The notes below the pieces were generated by a model. That model was not told where the DNA came from, did not search any database, and saw only the letters and a list, made by a program, of their open reading frames with translations. The position numbers were made by a program, and so were the translations under genes. From NCBI GenBank assembly GCA_020796225.1, contig CM036754.1, positions 21,580,867-21,644,866 on the forward strand: a DNA stretch of 64,000 nucleotides. Direction: 5' to 3'. Positions within the stretch are counted from its first letter, which is position 1, and every line of letters starts with the position of its first letter. Shown in pieces: positions 21,761 to 33,692 of this stretch. This stretch comes from Arion vulgaris (lineage: Eukaryota; Mollusca; Gastropoda; Stylommatophora; Arionidae).

Positions 21761-23600
21761 CTGTCTATTTATTTACCTTATTCATTGGCTCTGGTGCTTC
21801 CCCTGAGATTCTTAAAACTCCTTATTCTCCTGAACATTATGCAAAAAGCTATATTACACAAACAATTGAATAACATAATTAAACAACACTCTCGGAAGAT
21901 GGCGCACCATTCTGCAGAGACTAAGCTATACTGGGAAACCCAGTGCAATAAAGTCAATCCTTCGCATTTAGACTACTAAATATAGAATTTCATTAGGTTG
22001 TAATAAAAATTAGTTATTTATATTCAATGACAAAACATTCACCAAAGTTTATGGAAAATGAAGAAAACTATAGATTAATCCTCCATAGTGAAAAACTGAG
22101 CACAAATAAATTTGACTAGTGTTTTTGAATTTGGTAGTTATAGTGTTAGGTATGGAGCTTCTTATGTAACATTTATCATTAGAAGCAGTGCCTGCTGACA
22201 TTCATGGATTGTCATGACTCAGCCCCCAGCATTGGTAACTAAGTTGTTGACTATCTTCTGTGCGTATCTCACTGTGAGAGTGTGTCATTCACTATCTCTT
22301 CCCAGCAGCTGTTCCACTGAGACCACTGGAACAAATTCATGTGTCCTATCTGTCTTCGCATCACATGCCAAAAGAAACGATGTTCTGTTTCCTTTAGATG
22401 ATTGTCAGAAGGTTCCATTTTTCCAGTGACCTATTGCAGCATTAAATAGAATTTGTAACAATCTTATGCGAAATAAAAACCACATGATCTTGGTATGCAT
22501 ATTGTTTCTCGTTTGTTCGGCAACATTTAAAACACCTTTTACTCCAAGTGAAAATAGTACATATTCTGCCTATATTGTAAGTAAGCACAAAGTCAACGTG
22601 TGAAACAATCCACGCAGATCAATATCCAATGAGTGACTACCACTATGACTAAGAATTGATATTTCACTCGATGAAATTCATTGACTCTCTCCTCTTATCT
22701 CTGCGGTGACACTGGCGGCGGTTGATGCTCATATTTAATAACTATATTCTCAACATTTTGCTTTTTATATAAAAATAATTATAATTAACTATTTTAGCAC
22801 ATAACCTTAACTATCATGATGCTCCAGTGTAAACAAGAATGTTCCTTGACTTCACCGACATTACTAAGTTGTCTCCTACGCCATGTTTGTTTTTGGCGAG
22901 ACGATCATTACTTTCCTACATCAGCTACGGATTAGAATTTAATATTTATTTAGTCTCATTTGTTCTAATATATTTTTAAATAAACAAAAAGATCGTAAAT
23001 TGTTTATCGTGCAGGTTTATTGCATATGAAGACAACAACTTTCAAGTCGCTCTTTAAATATTGATTACTGCAAATGTGACTGGTTTCTTATCCATTATTT
23101 ATAAAATAGTATTTTGGGTTCTTGAACCGACCTCTCACCCCGTACGGGACAATAGACGGTCGCTAAGCAACTGTAGTATTTCCCCCATCCCTTCTCTCCC
23201 TCTCATCTCCCCACCTCCTTCCCAACACCCTCTTGATCGATGAACAACATTCTACTATATACCAAAGATGTTTTCTAAACTAGTCTGGAAGCTCATTAAT
23301 TACATCCAGCATCACGAAAGACAGAAACTTCCGTCCTCCGCTATGAAAAAAAACCACTTTGAAATTGTCGGTTCCTTTCCGATCACTGAAAAGATATGCT
23401 TCCATATACGTCCACCGATCAGGACAAACATATCCGTTTTGGACCTATCGAAGCATGAATTGAGAGTTGAATACGATTAGTTTGTCTGCTAGCTAAGAGC
23501 ACGTCTAGCTTGCTAGGGTCAGATAGTTTTCTTGGAAAGGTGAAAGTGAAAATTAGGTATCCTGCTGATTAATCATAATTTTACAATTAAGTCAACCCCA
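21760..23600. other. Mostly unassigned stretch
   Basis: 21880-21965 resembles the 3' part of a SINE also seen at 43560-43640 ('gtgcaataaagtcaatcctt'). 23120-23240 is a C-rich, T-rich tract. A minus-strand open run at 22210-22400 has no recognised family. No host gene seen. Confidence 0.35.
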
Positions 23601-23609
23601 CCTCCATGT

Positions 23610-24060
23610 GGGGAAGACTGGTAACAGTCCACTCGATGCGATCCGCGAGAACACAAGCTAGCGGGACTGGCTCGTTTGGAGATGTCCATAATACTATGTG
23701 CATCTCCAGGGGTAAAACTTGGACATGTGGCTCAGAAGATTCATCATCATCATCAAGTGCCGTGCCGGCTGGCGTAGGCGATCATAGATCTCCACAAATC
23801 TCTGTCGTTAGTGTTTGCTATCAACTCAGATGTTGACGCTCTACCGTGCCATGAAGTCAGGCTATCCAAAATTGTCTCTCTCTGTCTTCCCCTGTCTTGT
23901 CTACCTTCTATTTTACCGGTTGTCACGATGTGTTCTAAACCTCCCTCCTCATCACATGCCCGAAAAATGATGACTGCCTCTTTCTTATATTGATGATAAG
24001 CTTTCTCTGTGTCTTGATCTCATTCAGCACTTCAACATTAGTCATTTTAGCAATCCATGG
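23610..24060 (-). pseudogene. LINE C-terminus ([19 protein letters not shown] family)
   Basis: The minus strand encodes '[20 protein letters not shown]', 'NIRKRQSSFFGHVMRRGG', 'TTGKIEGRQDRGRQRETIL' and '[10 protein letters not shown]'. A second copy is at 45300-45615. Typical end of a RTE-like LINE ORF. 24060-24830 has nothing recognised. Confidence 0.65.
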
Positions 24061-24854
24061 ATTCTCATCATTCTTCTATAAAACCACATTTCTGTGGCCC
24101 TCAGAGATTTTAGATTAGGAGTATATATGAAAAGACCGATTGGCAAGGAAAAACTCTATACAAACTCAGGGCATATGAAAAACATAAACCTATGAGGACA
24201 GTTCATCTAATAGTAGTTTTCCCTAACAGAAAAGACAACATGCTGCCTTGCACAAGGATTTAAGAACATGAAAAGGCTATTGAAAGAATACATAAAAGAA
24301 AGCTGACGAGATCCTGTCACTTGGCTATAAGGTGAATAATAGTACACCGTACCTCATCTTATTCATGAAGAGTAGGAAAAACAATCTCTAGATATGATAC
24401 TCTCACTGATAAGTGAGAATTCTCGTCAGACATGCGGAGTGCCGGGTCCCGTACCTCGAAGCGACTTACCCTAAACTACTCACTAAGTGATCACCCTATT
24501 CCGTTTTGGAGAGCCAAGAAACAGCGGGTAAACAACACTGGACAACATTCACTAGAAGGTATCAACTCTGTGTCAGAGTAGTACGGTAGTAGTGTACTGA
24601 ATGTACGTATTATCGCTACAATGGAAGAGTGTAGTATACCTATATACCCAAAGCGAAATGTGTATGCACGAAGTAAGGTACTTTTACAAAAGTAAATTCG
24701 CGTATCAACGTTGTCCATCCAGTTTAACATTGATACTCAGATGTAATTAGTTGTGAAAAAATTGGAAACGTCGCTTGGGCTACAATGTAGGTGTTGAGAT
24801 ACTGACAATCGTTCTCACGAGACACCCCACGCACAGCAAGCTCAGATCTTTCCT

Positions 24855-25150
24855 TGACAAAGGTCCACATGGCGAAACACGTAAAAACAAAGTACTGTAA
24901 TTTTCCAAAATACAAAAACAAAAAAAAATACACATCAACTTTTCGACCAAAAAGCCTTTGTCAAGCAAAGGATACAACCGAATTGAAGAATTTCACTTCT
25001 TACGCGGCACAGAACACATAGAATAGGACAACAAATTCCAAACGGCCCATAAAATCTAATAGGGAACTTAATTTAATTAGGAATCATAGAAGAGAAACTA
25101 ATCAACTCCCAAACGTGTTCATCAATGGTTGTCCTTTGTCTTATCACCAA
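24855..25150 (-). mobile_element. Penelope-like element 3' region, copy 2
   Basis: 'tggcgaaacacgtaaaaaca', 'aagtactgtaattttccaaa', then the hammerhead-like motif in reverse (24940-24965). It matches the end of the palindromic element. The far end toward 25150 is uncertain. Confidence 0.55.
24940..24965 (-). ncRNA. Hammerhead-like motif, copy 2
   Basis: Minus strand: TTGACAAA-GGCT-TTTT-GGTC-GAAAAG. Stem II can form with one G-U pair at each end, but the last core C is lost. Confidence 0.35.
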
Positions 25151-25465
25151 ATACAAGCCCAGATTTTTTTAAAAACAAACACTATCTCTTCTGACTTCGG
25201 ACTGTCGAACTTCGGTAAAATAAACTAGCTGGTTCTTATTAACATATCAGACGACAAGAGGGATAATACGGACTAGACTTCAGATCTTTGTTTCAAAGTG
25301 TGGGTGCAGAAAAATAACCTATACTTAATCCTAGCTAGAGGATCGATAACAAGCTTTTTCTGATACTCAGAATTAAAGATCGCTTGACCTGGTTGTCGTC
25401 ATGTTGTATGCAAACTGTTTTATTTTATTTTGGAAACTGTTTGGATACTGAAGGAAAAATAAAAT

Positions 25466-25485
25466 CCGAATCTTTCTCTCTCTCT

Positions 25486-25523
<38 letters not shown>
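25466..25523. repeat. (TC)n microsatellite
   Basis: Runs of TCTC with a few TTCCC interruptions. Confidence 0.95.
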
Positions 25524-25526
<3 letters not shown>

Positions 25527-25589
25527 CGTTCTTTTTGGCCATTTTGATCATTCTTATTGTGATATATAAACAACCTTTGTCAAGAACGT

Positions 25590-25720
25590 ATTTTACGTCC
25601 CATCATTCAGCGCCATTTGGAGCTCTGATGCTTGTCCTACAGCGATGTGTCCGATTTCAACCAGCGTTTACTGGGTTCGCTCTCCCTCAGACTTTGGCTG
25701 TCCCCAGCCAACCTGCAAGG
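25590..25720 (-). mobile_element. LINE 3' tail (R3 type)
   Basis: The minus strand reads 'gagagcgaacccagtaaacg', 'ctggttgaaatcggacacat', 'catcagagctccaaatggcg', matching 62170-62260 and 16770-16830. Confidence 0.55.
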
Positions 25721-25739
25721 CAGCAGATTGCTATTTTGT

Positions 25740-26740
25740 TTAGGATAGCGACCCTTAGACGACCTACTCTCCTGGATTGTTGAGCGTCATCTACCCAGGT
25801 TACCTGTCTTTTTGTGGACTTGGTTTGCCTACAGCCCAGTTTTGTGTACGGTTTGCTCCGCTAGCCTTTGATTGTCCCCAATATAACTAGAAGGCAGTAG
25901 TAGTTCCCTGCGAGTGGAAACGAGCACTGGGTTTAAGCCTCTGCTGGGCTTTTCAGTTTTTCTGCACATTTGGGTGGTCTGCTCACTTCTACGCCTGCCA
26001 CGCCCCTGGTCGCTCCACCATTAGCGTCGTGCACGTCTGCCCCATCGGTGGGGCTACCCGTGCATCGTCCGCATGCGTGTTCGCTCTGTTTTGGCGCCTG
26101 CTCACCGTGTCTATTGGTTCTCACCATGCTCACATTTACTATGGACATGCCACTCAATTCGGGCCCCCACTTCAGAGCTCCGAGTTTCACCCATGTGGGC
26201 CCACGTGCACTCCACTCCCGGCCCCCACCTACGGGCTCCGAGTTTCGCCCCATGTGGGCCCATTTCTCCTCTCTAGATGCACCCCTCATCCCTTTATGTT
26301 TATTTGTTCGGGCCTCCACATCAGGGCTCCGAGTTTCGCCCATGTAGGCCTACGTGCAATTCAACTCGGGGCTCCCACCTACGGGCTTCGGGTTTCACCC
26401 CACGTGGGCCCACGTCTCTTCTCTGGATGTACCCCTCATCCCTTGATGTTTATCCGTTCAGCTTTTTCCATCGGCCGAGAGAGACGTGCATTAATAGTCA
26501 CTCTGGGATTCCGCTCGTCTGTGTTACGAGCGGATCTTATCCAACGTGGCTACGTCTGCATCACTACCCATACCAGAGCAGCTCTCCCTCGATCCCTACC
26601 CTCTTAGCCAGACAAGAACCAATGTCTGTTTCTAGGGCTACCACGTGAAGGTGGGTTAGGATCTTGTTTAGTGCCAGGTTACTAAACCTGGCGCAACGGT
26701 GTCCCTATGCGCCTTTGACCCCCTGATCTTTCTAAGGGTT
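25740..26740. other. GC-rich patch with internal tandem repeats
   Basis: Clearly richer in G+C than its surroundings. It contains 'ctccgagtttc.ccc.atgtgggccc' at least four times (about 26175, 26240, 26325, 26385) and a longer period near 150 bases ('gatg.acccctcatccc'). Open frames here follow from the base composition. It may be part of a transposon of different origin. No protein recognised. Confidence 0.5.
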
Positions 26741-27295
26741 GAACCTGCATCATCAAGATTAAATGATATGTGTTGTAAGAGTATTCACAATACTAAGAGG
26801 TACATGTCGCTTTAATTTTTTTCACGCCATAAATATGGGCGTCCACAGCAATTTTTCAAGAAGGAGTGAGGGGGGACAAAATTAAAAACTTGTAGTTAGT
26901 AGTTTACTAAAGTGAAATGGAGAAAGTCAGATTAGCATAAAACTGTATTATCAGAAATCTATTTTCCAGGGAAGAAAGGAGGGTAGAATCTGCCCCCTCT
27001 TGTCATAACGTATGAACGCCCATGGCCATAAATGTCCCAGTCAATCAACCAATCAATCAAACGATTTAAAGTATTTTCTACAAAAACAAGTAATCCATTT
27101 GTTTGTATTTTATTATGTCACATAAATACACACAGCTCATATATAATATGCCAAGTTGTGTCTCTAAGACAAAAGGCATCAAAATGCATGTTTAATTTTC
27201 ATACTTATTCAGTTCATTTTATTGTCTCTGACTGCTCTAAAAAGGTCCATAGATTGTAGGAAATATCAAGATTGTTTCAACTTAATGAAATAAAA
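26740..27295. other. Non-coding stretch with a minor repeat
   Basis: 26905-26960 ('gttagtagtttactaaag', 'gcataaaactgtattatca') matches 62750-62830, so an unnamed repeat ends here. Nothing else recognised. Confidence 0.4.
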
Positions 27296-27299
27296 TTCA

Positions 27300-27570
27300 A
27301 AAAGTGTGAGCGCCGTCGTCCGAGGGCGGCGCTGGAGATGAATCGGGCGTGTGATGCGCGTGGAGACTGGCTCTGGCATGAAGGCTGCACTGAGATGGAC
27401 TCCGGGGGGTAGGCGAAAGCGTGGAAGACCCAAGACAACCTAGAGGAGAACGATAGAGCAAGAGCTGAAGGAGATGAATCATGGCTGGAACTCAGTACAG
27501 AGGAGAACCATGAGAAGAGAAGAATGGTGTACGTTTGTTGCTGCCCTAAACGCTAAGTGCGTAACAGGCT
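27300..27570 (+). pseudogene. LINE 3' end (QELKEMNHGWN family)
   Basis: Encodes 'GCTEMDSGG', then 'RKRGRPKTT', 'RRTIEQELKEMNHGWNSVQR' and 'RTMRREEWCTFVAALNAK' in shifting frames, ending before a GA microsatellite. Related to 5180-5340 and 28000-28155 on the other strand. Confidence 0.6.

Positions 27571-27622
<52 letters not shown>
27568..27622. repeat. (GA)n microsatellite
   Basis: Almost uninterrupted GAGA run directly after the LINE end, possibly its original tail. 27622-28000 has nothing recognised. Confidence 0.95.
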
Positions 27623-27628
<6 letters not shown>

Positions 27629-27999
27629 CAAAAATTGTAGCCGAAACTTTCTGGGGTGGAGAATTGGAAATCCTTTTGTGCCGCAAACAGAGTCATGAGG
27701 ACAGAGAACAAAAAGGTGAAAATTGGTTTCTTTTCAGATCCTTTGCTTAAACAGGACTCATACAATGTCATGACGATCATAAATAGATGTCAACAGCAGA
27801 AATGAAATATTTGCTACGTGGATGTCGTATGAAAGGGAAAAGCTATGACATTATAGTTCTGAATAAACTCTTGACAACCACCCTAAGACAGTGAAAACCT
27901 TGAATTAAAATCCCAAACATATGGAGCTCTTTATCACCAAAAGACATCCATTCTAGGAATAGAAGGACTTCAATCTCAGATCTGCCCTCTCTCTGGTCT

Positions 28000-28156
28000 G
28001 TGACGCTCTTGACACTTAGGACAGCAACAAATGCATGCAATTCTTCTCTGTTCTTGTCTGTCCTCTGTATTGTGTTCCAGCTGAGATTCGTTTGTTTCAG
28101 ATCATGTTCTACTGGTCTCCTCCAAGAGCTCGTTTTGGGTCTTCCACGTTTTCATT
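28000..28156 (-). pseudogene. LINE 3' end next to minisatellite C
   Basis: The minus strand encodes 'RPKTSSWRRPVEHDLKQTNL', then 'SWNTIQRTDKNREELHAFV', the same C-terminus as the 27300 element. Minisatellite C starts immediately upstream of it in element orientation. Confidence 0.6.
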
Positions 28157-28795
28157 TACTCTCTGGTCTTCATCTCAGTGTTGTTTCTGTGACAAAGTTA
28201 CTCTCTGGTCTTCATCTCAGTGTTGTTTCTGTGACAAAGTTACACTCTGGTCTTCATCTCAGTGTTGTTTCTGTGACAAAGTTACTCTCTGGTCTTCATC
28301 TCAGTGTTGTTTCTGTGACAAAGTTACTCTCTGGTCTTCATCTCAGTGTAGTTTCTGTGACAAAATTACTCTCTGGTCTTCATCTCAGTGTTGTTTCTGG
28401 GACAAAGTTACTCTCTGGTCTTCATCTCAGTGTTGTTTCTGTGACAAAGTTACTCTCTGGTCTTCATCTCAGTGTAGTTTCTGTGACAAAATTACTCTCT
28501 GGTCTTCATCTCAGTGTTGTTTCTGTGACAAAGTTACTCTCTGGTCTTCATCTCAGTGTTGTTTCTGTGACAAAATTACTCTCTGGTCTTCATCTCAGTG
28601 TTGTTTCTGTGACAAAGTTACACTCTGGTCTTCATCTCAGTGTTATTTCTGTGACAAAGTTACTCTCTGGTCTTCATCTCAGTGTAGTTTCTGTGACAAA
28701 GTTACTCTCTGGTCTTCATCTCAGTGTAGTTTCTGTGACAAAGTTACTCTCTGGTCTTCATCTCAGTGCAGTTTCCGTGACAAAATTAGTCTCCA
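28157..28795. repeat. Minisatellite C, 42-base unit, about 15 copies
   Basis: The unit reads 'ctctctggtcttcatctcag' + 'tgttgtttctgtgacaaagt' + 'ta', very uniform, with single-base variants (tgtag, aaaatta). The period is 14 codons, so frames stay open throughout; that is not evidence of a gene. It abuts LINE coding sequence on its left. Confidence 0.95.
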
Positions 28796-29004
28796 TTCGT
28801 ATCAGATGCCCGATCCAGTTTCATCTTCTGTTTTAGATCAGATCTGAGCTGTCTTGTGAACACTACCTGATTTAATAACGTCTAGACAAAATAAATTGGG
28901 TCTGCACTGGGTCAAATGTTCATAACAACACACCAAGAGGTAATTGCTGAGTCTGAAAATAGCAATGTCAGGTATCTACTTCACCTGTCAATCAGAATTT
29001 CAGT

Positions 29005-30164
29005 TTCAGTTTGGAATATCTTCATTGCACTCTGGACATGTCCATAGATGCTCCGATCTCCTTCGCAATATCTCCAACAGTGTCCAGTAATTGACCGTAC
29101 CAGTTCGATTTTGATTGATGAGCCTACTCATATACCTGTTATGCTGTTCTTTTTGCTACTAATCTTCAAACCTAACTCCTGCAATCTAGTAATTGACGTG
29201 GAAATATGAAAATCTTATTGCGGTCACACTGTGAGGGCGTTCAAAATATCAGCTCTATCCATTGGCTGGCCGTCTGATATGTTGGTAGAGCCAGCCAGCC
29301 TGTCTGCTCTCTCATTGCCAACGACAGCCATGTGCCTCGGAGCGAAGATAAGTGTGGTTTTGCAAATTGTTGACGCTTGTAGTGATTCAGTCTTTGCCTG
29401 CGACCAAACCAGCCTCCACCTTGCGGATCATACTCAATGAATCACTCAGAATGCACGCATGAGTGTAGTTTTGTGACTCTAGCCAGAGTAATGCATTGGT
29501 CACCGCCAGTACCTCTATTTTCATGCTGCTTGTTGTCATACGAAATGCACCATTGGCCTCCTGGACCATTCTGCCACATGAGCTTGCTGAGAAGGCCCAT
29601 GCGGACTTTTCGTGACGAATTACCGATCCATCCGTGTAAATCATAACGTCACCTTCAGTGCAATTTTCATCAATGATAGCCTTGACGTTTGCATCTAACG
29701 CCACGGAATTCCTCTCTTTGCAACTTTTGTCAAATTTAATGATGGTGGAAAAAGTGGTCTCATATATTGAAGGCATAGGTATTAATTCTTCCCCATAATC
29801 GGTATTTGTGAGCCCGCATACCAGCCGAACAACGTCTGCAGCACGACCAGCTCACGACTTGCCCCGCTTTAACCGATTTCCTTCACTGGTGCTGAGCAGC
29901 TCGTGCAATGGGTGATCCTTTTAGCACTTATTTTGAGGTACGCACGTATGTGCTCTAGCTATCTTGAGTCTATACTCCTGGTCGGGAATCCACGAGAAAC
30001 CTCGTCGCCACGCATGGTGTATCCCGTGTATAACCGAGGATGATACGCATAGCTTTATTCTGTATTCTCTCCAGTCTTTCGATTTGCGTTTTACTAACAG
30101 TGAGGATGACCATTGCATATTCAATGATGGAAAGAACCAGCGTCTGATACAGGATGACACTCAA
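29005..30164 (-). pseudogene. LINE RT end, RNase H and 3' end
   Basis: Read on the minus strand from 30164: 'ILYQTLVLSIIEYAMVI', 'LTVSKTQIERLERIQNKAMR' and 'IILGYTRDTPCVATR' (RT C-terminus), a degraded linker, an RNase H domain (29776-29390) with 'DVMIYTDGSVIRHEKSAWAF' and 'MTTSSMKIEVLAVTNAL' (catalytic Asp and Glu present), 'NERADRLAG', and the 'RRRSEHLWTCP' end. It is a non-LTR element with RNase H, interrupted by shifts near 29800-29960. Confidence 0.7.
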
Positions 30165-30380
30165 TAATCACACTGTTATCGCATGTACGCCTTTTGTAGA
30201 ACTTTGCGGTGTTGGTTTGTCCGGAGATAGATCGATGCCATTTTTGGATGTGCAGTTTGACCGCAGCCTGTGTTTCAGGGAACACGTTGAGTATGTCATT
30301 GTCAAGGCACGTAAAGGTTTAGCGGCAATGAGAGTTATGGCGGCTGCTAATATCACGCAACGGCTGCTTATCATCCTGTC
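30165..30380 (+). pseudogene. Inverted 5' segment of the same LINE
   Basis: The plus strand encodes 'FLDVQFDRSLCFREHVEYVI', 'VKARKGLAAMRVMAAANITQ' and 'RLLIIL'. In the intact family this is followed directly by 'YQTLVLSIIEYA', which here begins the minus-strand part at 30164. Both sides share 'tcatcctgt' at the break. The 5' end of the insertion is therefore inverted. Confidence 0.7.
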
Positions 30381-30384
30381 AGTC

Positions 30385-30965
30385 GGAAATCGCGCATAAG
30401 AAGATATGTTTTGTTTCTTATCCGTGAATGTGGATGGTGTGTCGAGATATATACCCCAAAAGAGTTCAGTGGCTAGATGTATCAATTTGCAATGATGTTG
30501 ACTTGAGAGACAAGAAAAAAAACAAACCGTTTTCTTTAACAGTCTTTCGGAGCCTTTGTGTACAAATACTGATTAGTCTATTTTACTGGGTAAAACTACA
30601 TCACTTCTGACTGAAAGCTAAGTATATCAATTTGTTTCGGTTCATTATTTCGATTCCATATTTTATAATGACATGAAGCTCTCATAAAATAAATCAGAAA
30701 ACAGCTGGTAGTCTAAGTTGAGGTGGTAGTCGTTTAGTGAAGCAGAACTTTTCCGTCATAAAACGGAATCAGTGTTTTTACTCGATCTAGCACTGAAGTT
30801 TTGTACAGTTGTGTGTTACAGTGACATATTAGTTGTACAACAATAATGGTTCCTAAAGTTAAATAAACATAGGATGAAATGAAATACATGAATTAGACCA
30901 GTAAGATCTGGAAGCCGAAGTGGTCCAGATCAAAACGTTTATTGATATTGTTTTACAAACACTAA
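30385..30965. other. Non-coding stretch
   Basis: AT-rich, no gene or repeat recognised. Confidence 0.35.
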
Positions 30966-30971
30966 CAACAG

Positions 30972-31062
30972 GTTGTTTGTACATGAGGTTTTCCGAGCTA
31001 AACAGGTGCCAACTGATGATCGAGACTGGTCAAGCCACACGGAACACCGGGAACGATATAAG
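30972..31062 (+). other. Candidate exon with GC donor, unrecognised
   Basis: Open segment between an acceptor-like 'actaacaacag' and 'aag|gcaagt', which is the typical GC-AG intron donor context. It encodes 'LFVHEVFRAKQVPTDDRDWS' and 'SHTEHRERYK', non-repetitive with ordinary composition. No family recognised. The polypyrimidine tract is poor, and no partner exon was found. Confidence 0.25.
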
Positions 31063-31069
31063 GCAAGTA

Positions 31070-32450
31070 AACCATTAGATCATTTTTGTCACTAATTGGA
31101 CGGGGACTATGACTAAGCACTAATTAACTTTTATTATAATATATAATTATAATAACTTGCAATAAAAAAAAGTGCTCACTACCATTTTCATTTAGTTTTA
31201 CGATTATAAAATAAATTAATAAATATATGTAATGTTACTGAACACTTCATAATTATAATTCACTCATTTGTTTATTATGTAGTACATCTCTTCAGTGATC
31301 ATTTTTTATGTTCAGTCGTCCAAACAGATCTTAGAAGTTAGTTACCTCCATGAATCCAGTAATGACTAATTGTGGCAGCCCCATATACTGGCATATACTG
31401 TGTGAGTGTGTGTCATCATGTAGGAGTACCGTCAATACGTGTTCCATTTCCATTGTTGGAATTTTCCGTCTTCGGTGGTATTTCTGTAGAATGAAATGAC
31501 TGACATGTACTTGTTTATGTTTTGGTGAAAGAATTAGTAAATACAATTTTTATAGCTGTACTGTGTACACTTTCGAATATCACTTTGAATATGAGTAAAG
31601 AAAGTCACATTAGATGTTCATCATGTTCAACATTCTTATATTGGAATGAACGTGATGCACATGCTTTCTTTGTACTGTGACATATACAACGATGTAGTCA
31701 TTTGTCTTGCATCAAGTTTCTCATTGACTGTACTTCAATCAATTCTATATTGAATGATACAAGTTATATGCACATAATACTGTAATTGTTTTATCAACCT
31801 GAATATACCTAACAGATGCTTTGGGGTCATTTTGTCTGTGTCACATCAGAAGTTTCTACATTTTAGACATGGTACATGTTTTAATAATAAATAATACTGT
31901 AATCTGTTGTAATATCAACCCATTTCAAAATATTAGAGAGCATATATAACAATATGGGCCGCTATAAAAGAAACCATGAAAATAATACTATTAGAATACC
32001 TAATCAGACAACTGTTTGATAACTGGAGGATGGTGTACAGAGTGCAACAAAGGTACCACTTCAGTTTGTAACAGCATAACCCCTGAAGCCGAAGAAGGCA
32101 TATCTGTATGCTGGGGAAAACTGAAAATAAGGAAAGCAGGCCTTCATGCAAAAATCACCATACCTGGCGCCCTGAATATGCCTGAATTCATAGCGAGCAA
32201 ACACAGAAGAAGATAGTAACAGCAATACTAAAACAACAAAACTTCCCACCAAGAAGAGAGACAACACAAAATAGATACTCTACCCTCAACTATTTAGTGC
32301 AGTAAATAACACATATAATAAGAGCACATCTATGGACAGTACACTCTAGACGACTCCAAAACAGTACTTAAACTTCCATGTTGGAAACTATAGACAACCA
32401 ACTACAGATTAAGAAATAAATTGCTATACAGATGACTATTTTGATAAGAC
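31070..32450. other. Non-coding stretch
   Basis: AT-rich, especially 31120-31300. No repeat or conserved coding found. A short open run at 32016-32216 has no recognised family. Confidence 0.35.
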
Positions 32451-32455
32451 AACTA

Positions 32456-32713
32456 CAGGGTGTTCAAGATAATTGCAGCCTCATTGACAAATCGAAAGTT
32501 GCCAGATAACCCAACGTGTTGTGTTTATTTACTATTTAAACTGGTTCTGACTAGCTCGTCCTATGTCACATTTGTTCATCGCCCTTCCCGCACTACAATT
32601 ACACACCATCACACAACCTTGACCTATACTACGTCATAACTGAACCTTCTCATTTCCATACATATATGCCAGATTAGCTCCATTCATAGGCTGCTTTTAA
32701 GTTGAACACCCTG
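32456..32713. mobile_element. MITE with TA target duplication (Tc1/mariner type)
   Basis: Perfect 12-base terminal inverted repeats, CAGGGTGTTCAA at the left end and its complement at the right end (32702-32713). Similarity extends inward to a shared GCAGCCT. TA dinucleotides flank both ends (32454-32455, 32714-32715). At 258 bases with no coding, it is a non-autonomous element of Tc1/mariner type by its TA target and CAGGG ends. Confidence 0.8.
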
Positions 32714-32715
32714 TA

Positions 32716-33690
32716 TAAGGGATGATATTCAGAGTCTAGGTAAAGTATCCAGAAGGGAATACATTAGAAATAGATTAGTTATTTGAAGAATTCTGACTAC
32801 CGAGTGCTTTATGTACAGAGAAATGACCCATCCTGGCAAACAGGGTGATATCAATAAATTACAATGCTCAGAGCTAACTAAGAACAGACCTCCACACAGG
32901 AACAATATTGTTGCAACTGTGCCCAAATTGTGTGAAACCATACAAAACGTACTGCACACATGTTCAAAAGAAATTTGAGAAAAAATATTATTGCCGCTCA
33001 ACAGTTGATTAAACATTTTCAGATTCTCATACGGGAACGCAAGAGAGATTCTCATACTTTGCTTTGACAGTAAAAGTTAAACACATCATGCTTAGATAAT
33101 GACAACAAGAACACATCAAAGTATTGAAGAATAATATGAGAGTATCTGTGGCTTAGAGGTTAGCTGCTCAAATCTCATTCCAAAGGTACTCAGTTCGTTC
33201 CTTCGTGGAGGCATCAGGATATTTTCCAGAGATCTCTGATCTCATTGTAGGTGAGATCAAGTTCCTAGTCATATTGGAGATGGATGATAAAACGTAGGTC
33301 CTGTGTTCAATTTGAGCATGTAAAAGAACCATTGGGAGTTCAAAATCGAGAACAAACTGAAAAGCCACTGCCCGGGCAAAATTCATTAGAAGAGTTTAAA
33401 AATAAAATTCCTACAAAAATATCTTTATCATCATCAAAATGACATCGGGACTCTCCCTGGTGCTATGGAGTTTGTACACTGAAGCTGAGATCTTTCTGTG
33501 TAAGAAAGAGATCAGAACACATATGGTTATCCAGCAAAGAGCAATGATGATGGTCCAGAGCTCCAACTGGTGCTGAAGATGTGATGTAAACACATCTGTT
33601 CTTGGTGTAGACTGTTTATGTATAAGAATGATCAAAATGGCTGAAAAGAACGATTGAGAAGAATAAAGAAGAAGAGATTGTCTTATTATT
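32716..33690. other. Non-coding, possible degenerate SINE and LINE tail
   Basis: 33135-33370 starts 'gtggcttagaggttagctgc' and resembles a decayed tRNA-derived SINE. 33550-33600 ('ccagagctccaactggtgct') matches the R3 LINE tail. Nothing else recognised. Confidence 0.35.
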
Positions 33691-33692
33691 TA

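Noticed and set aside
26029..26607. Long open frames in the GC-rich patch
   Set aside because: Several frames are open at once because of base composition and internal repeats. No recognised domain.
28000..28847. Two overlapping frames of about 270 codons with 14-residue repeats
   Set aside because: The 42-base period keeps frames open. Both lie over minisatellite C and start in antisense LINE sequence, with no splice or start context.
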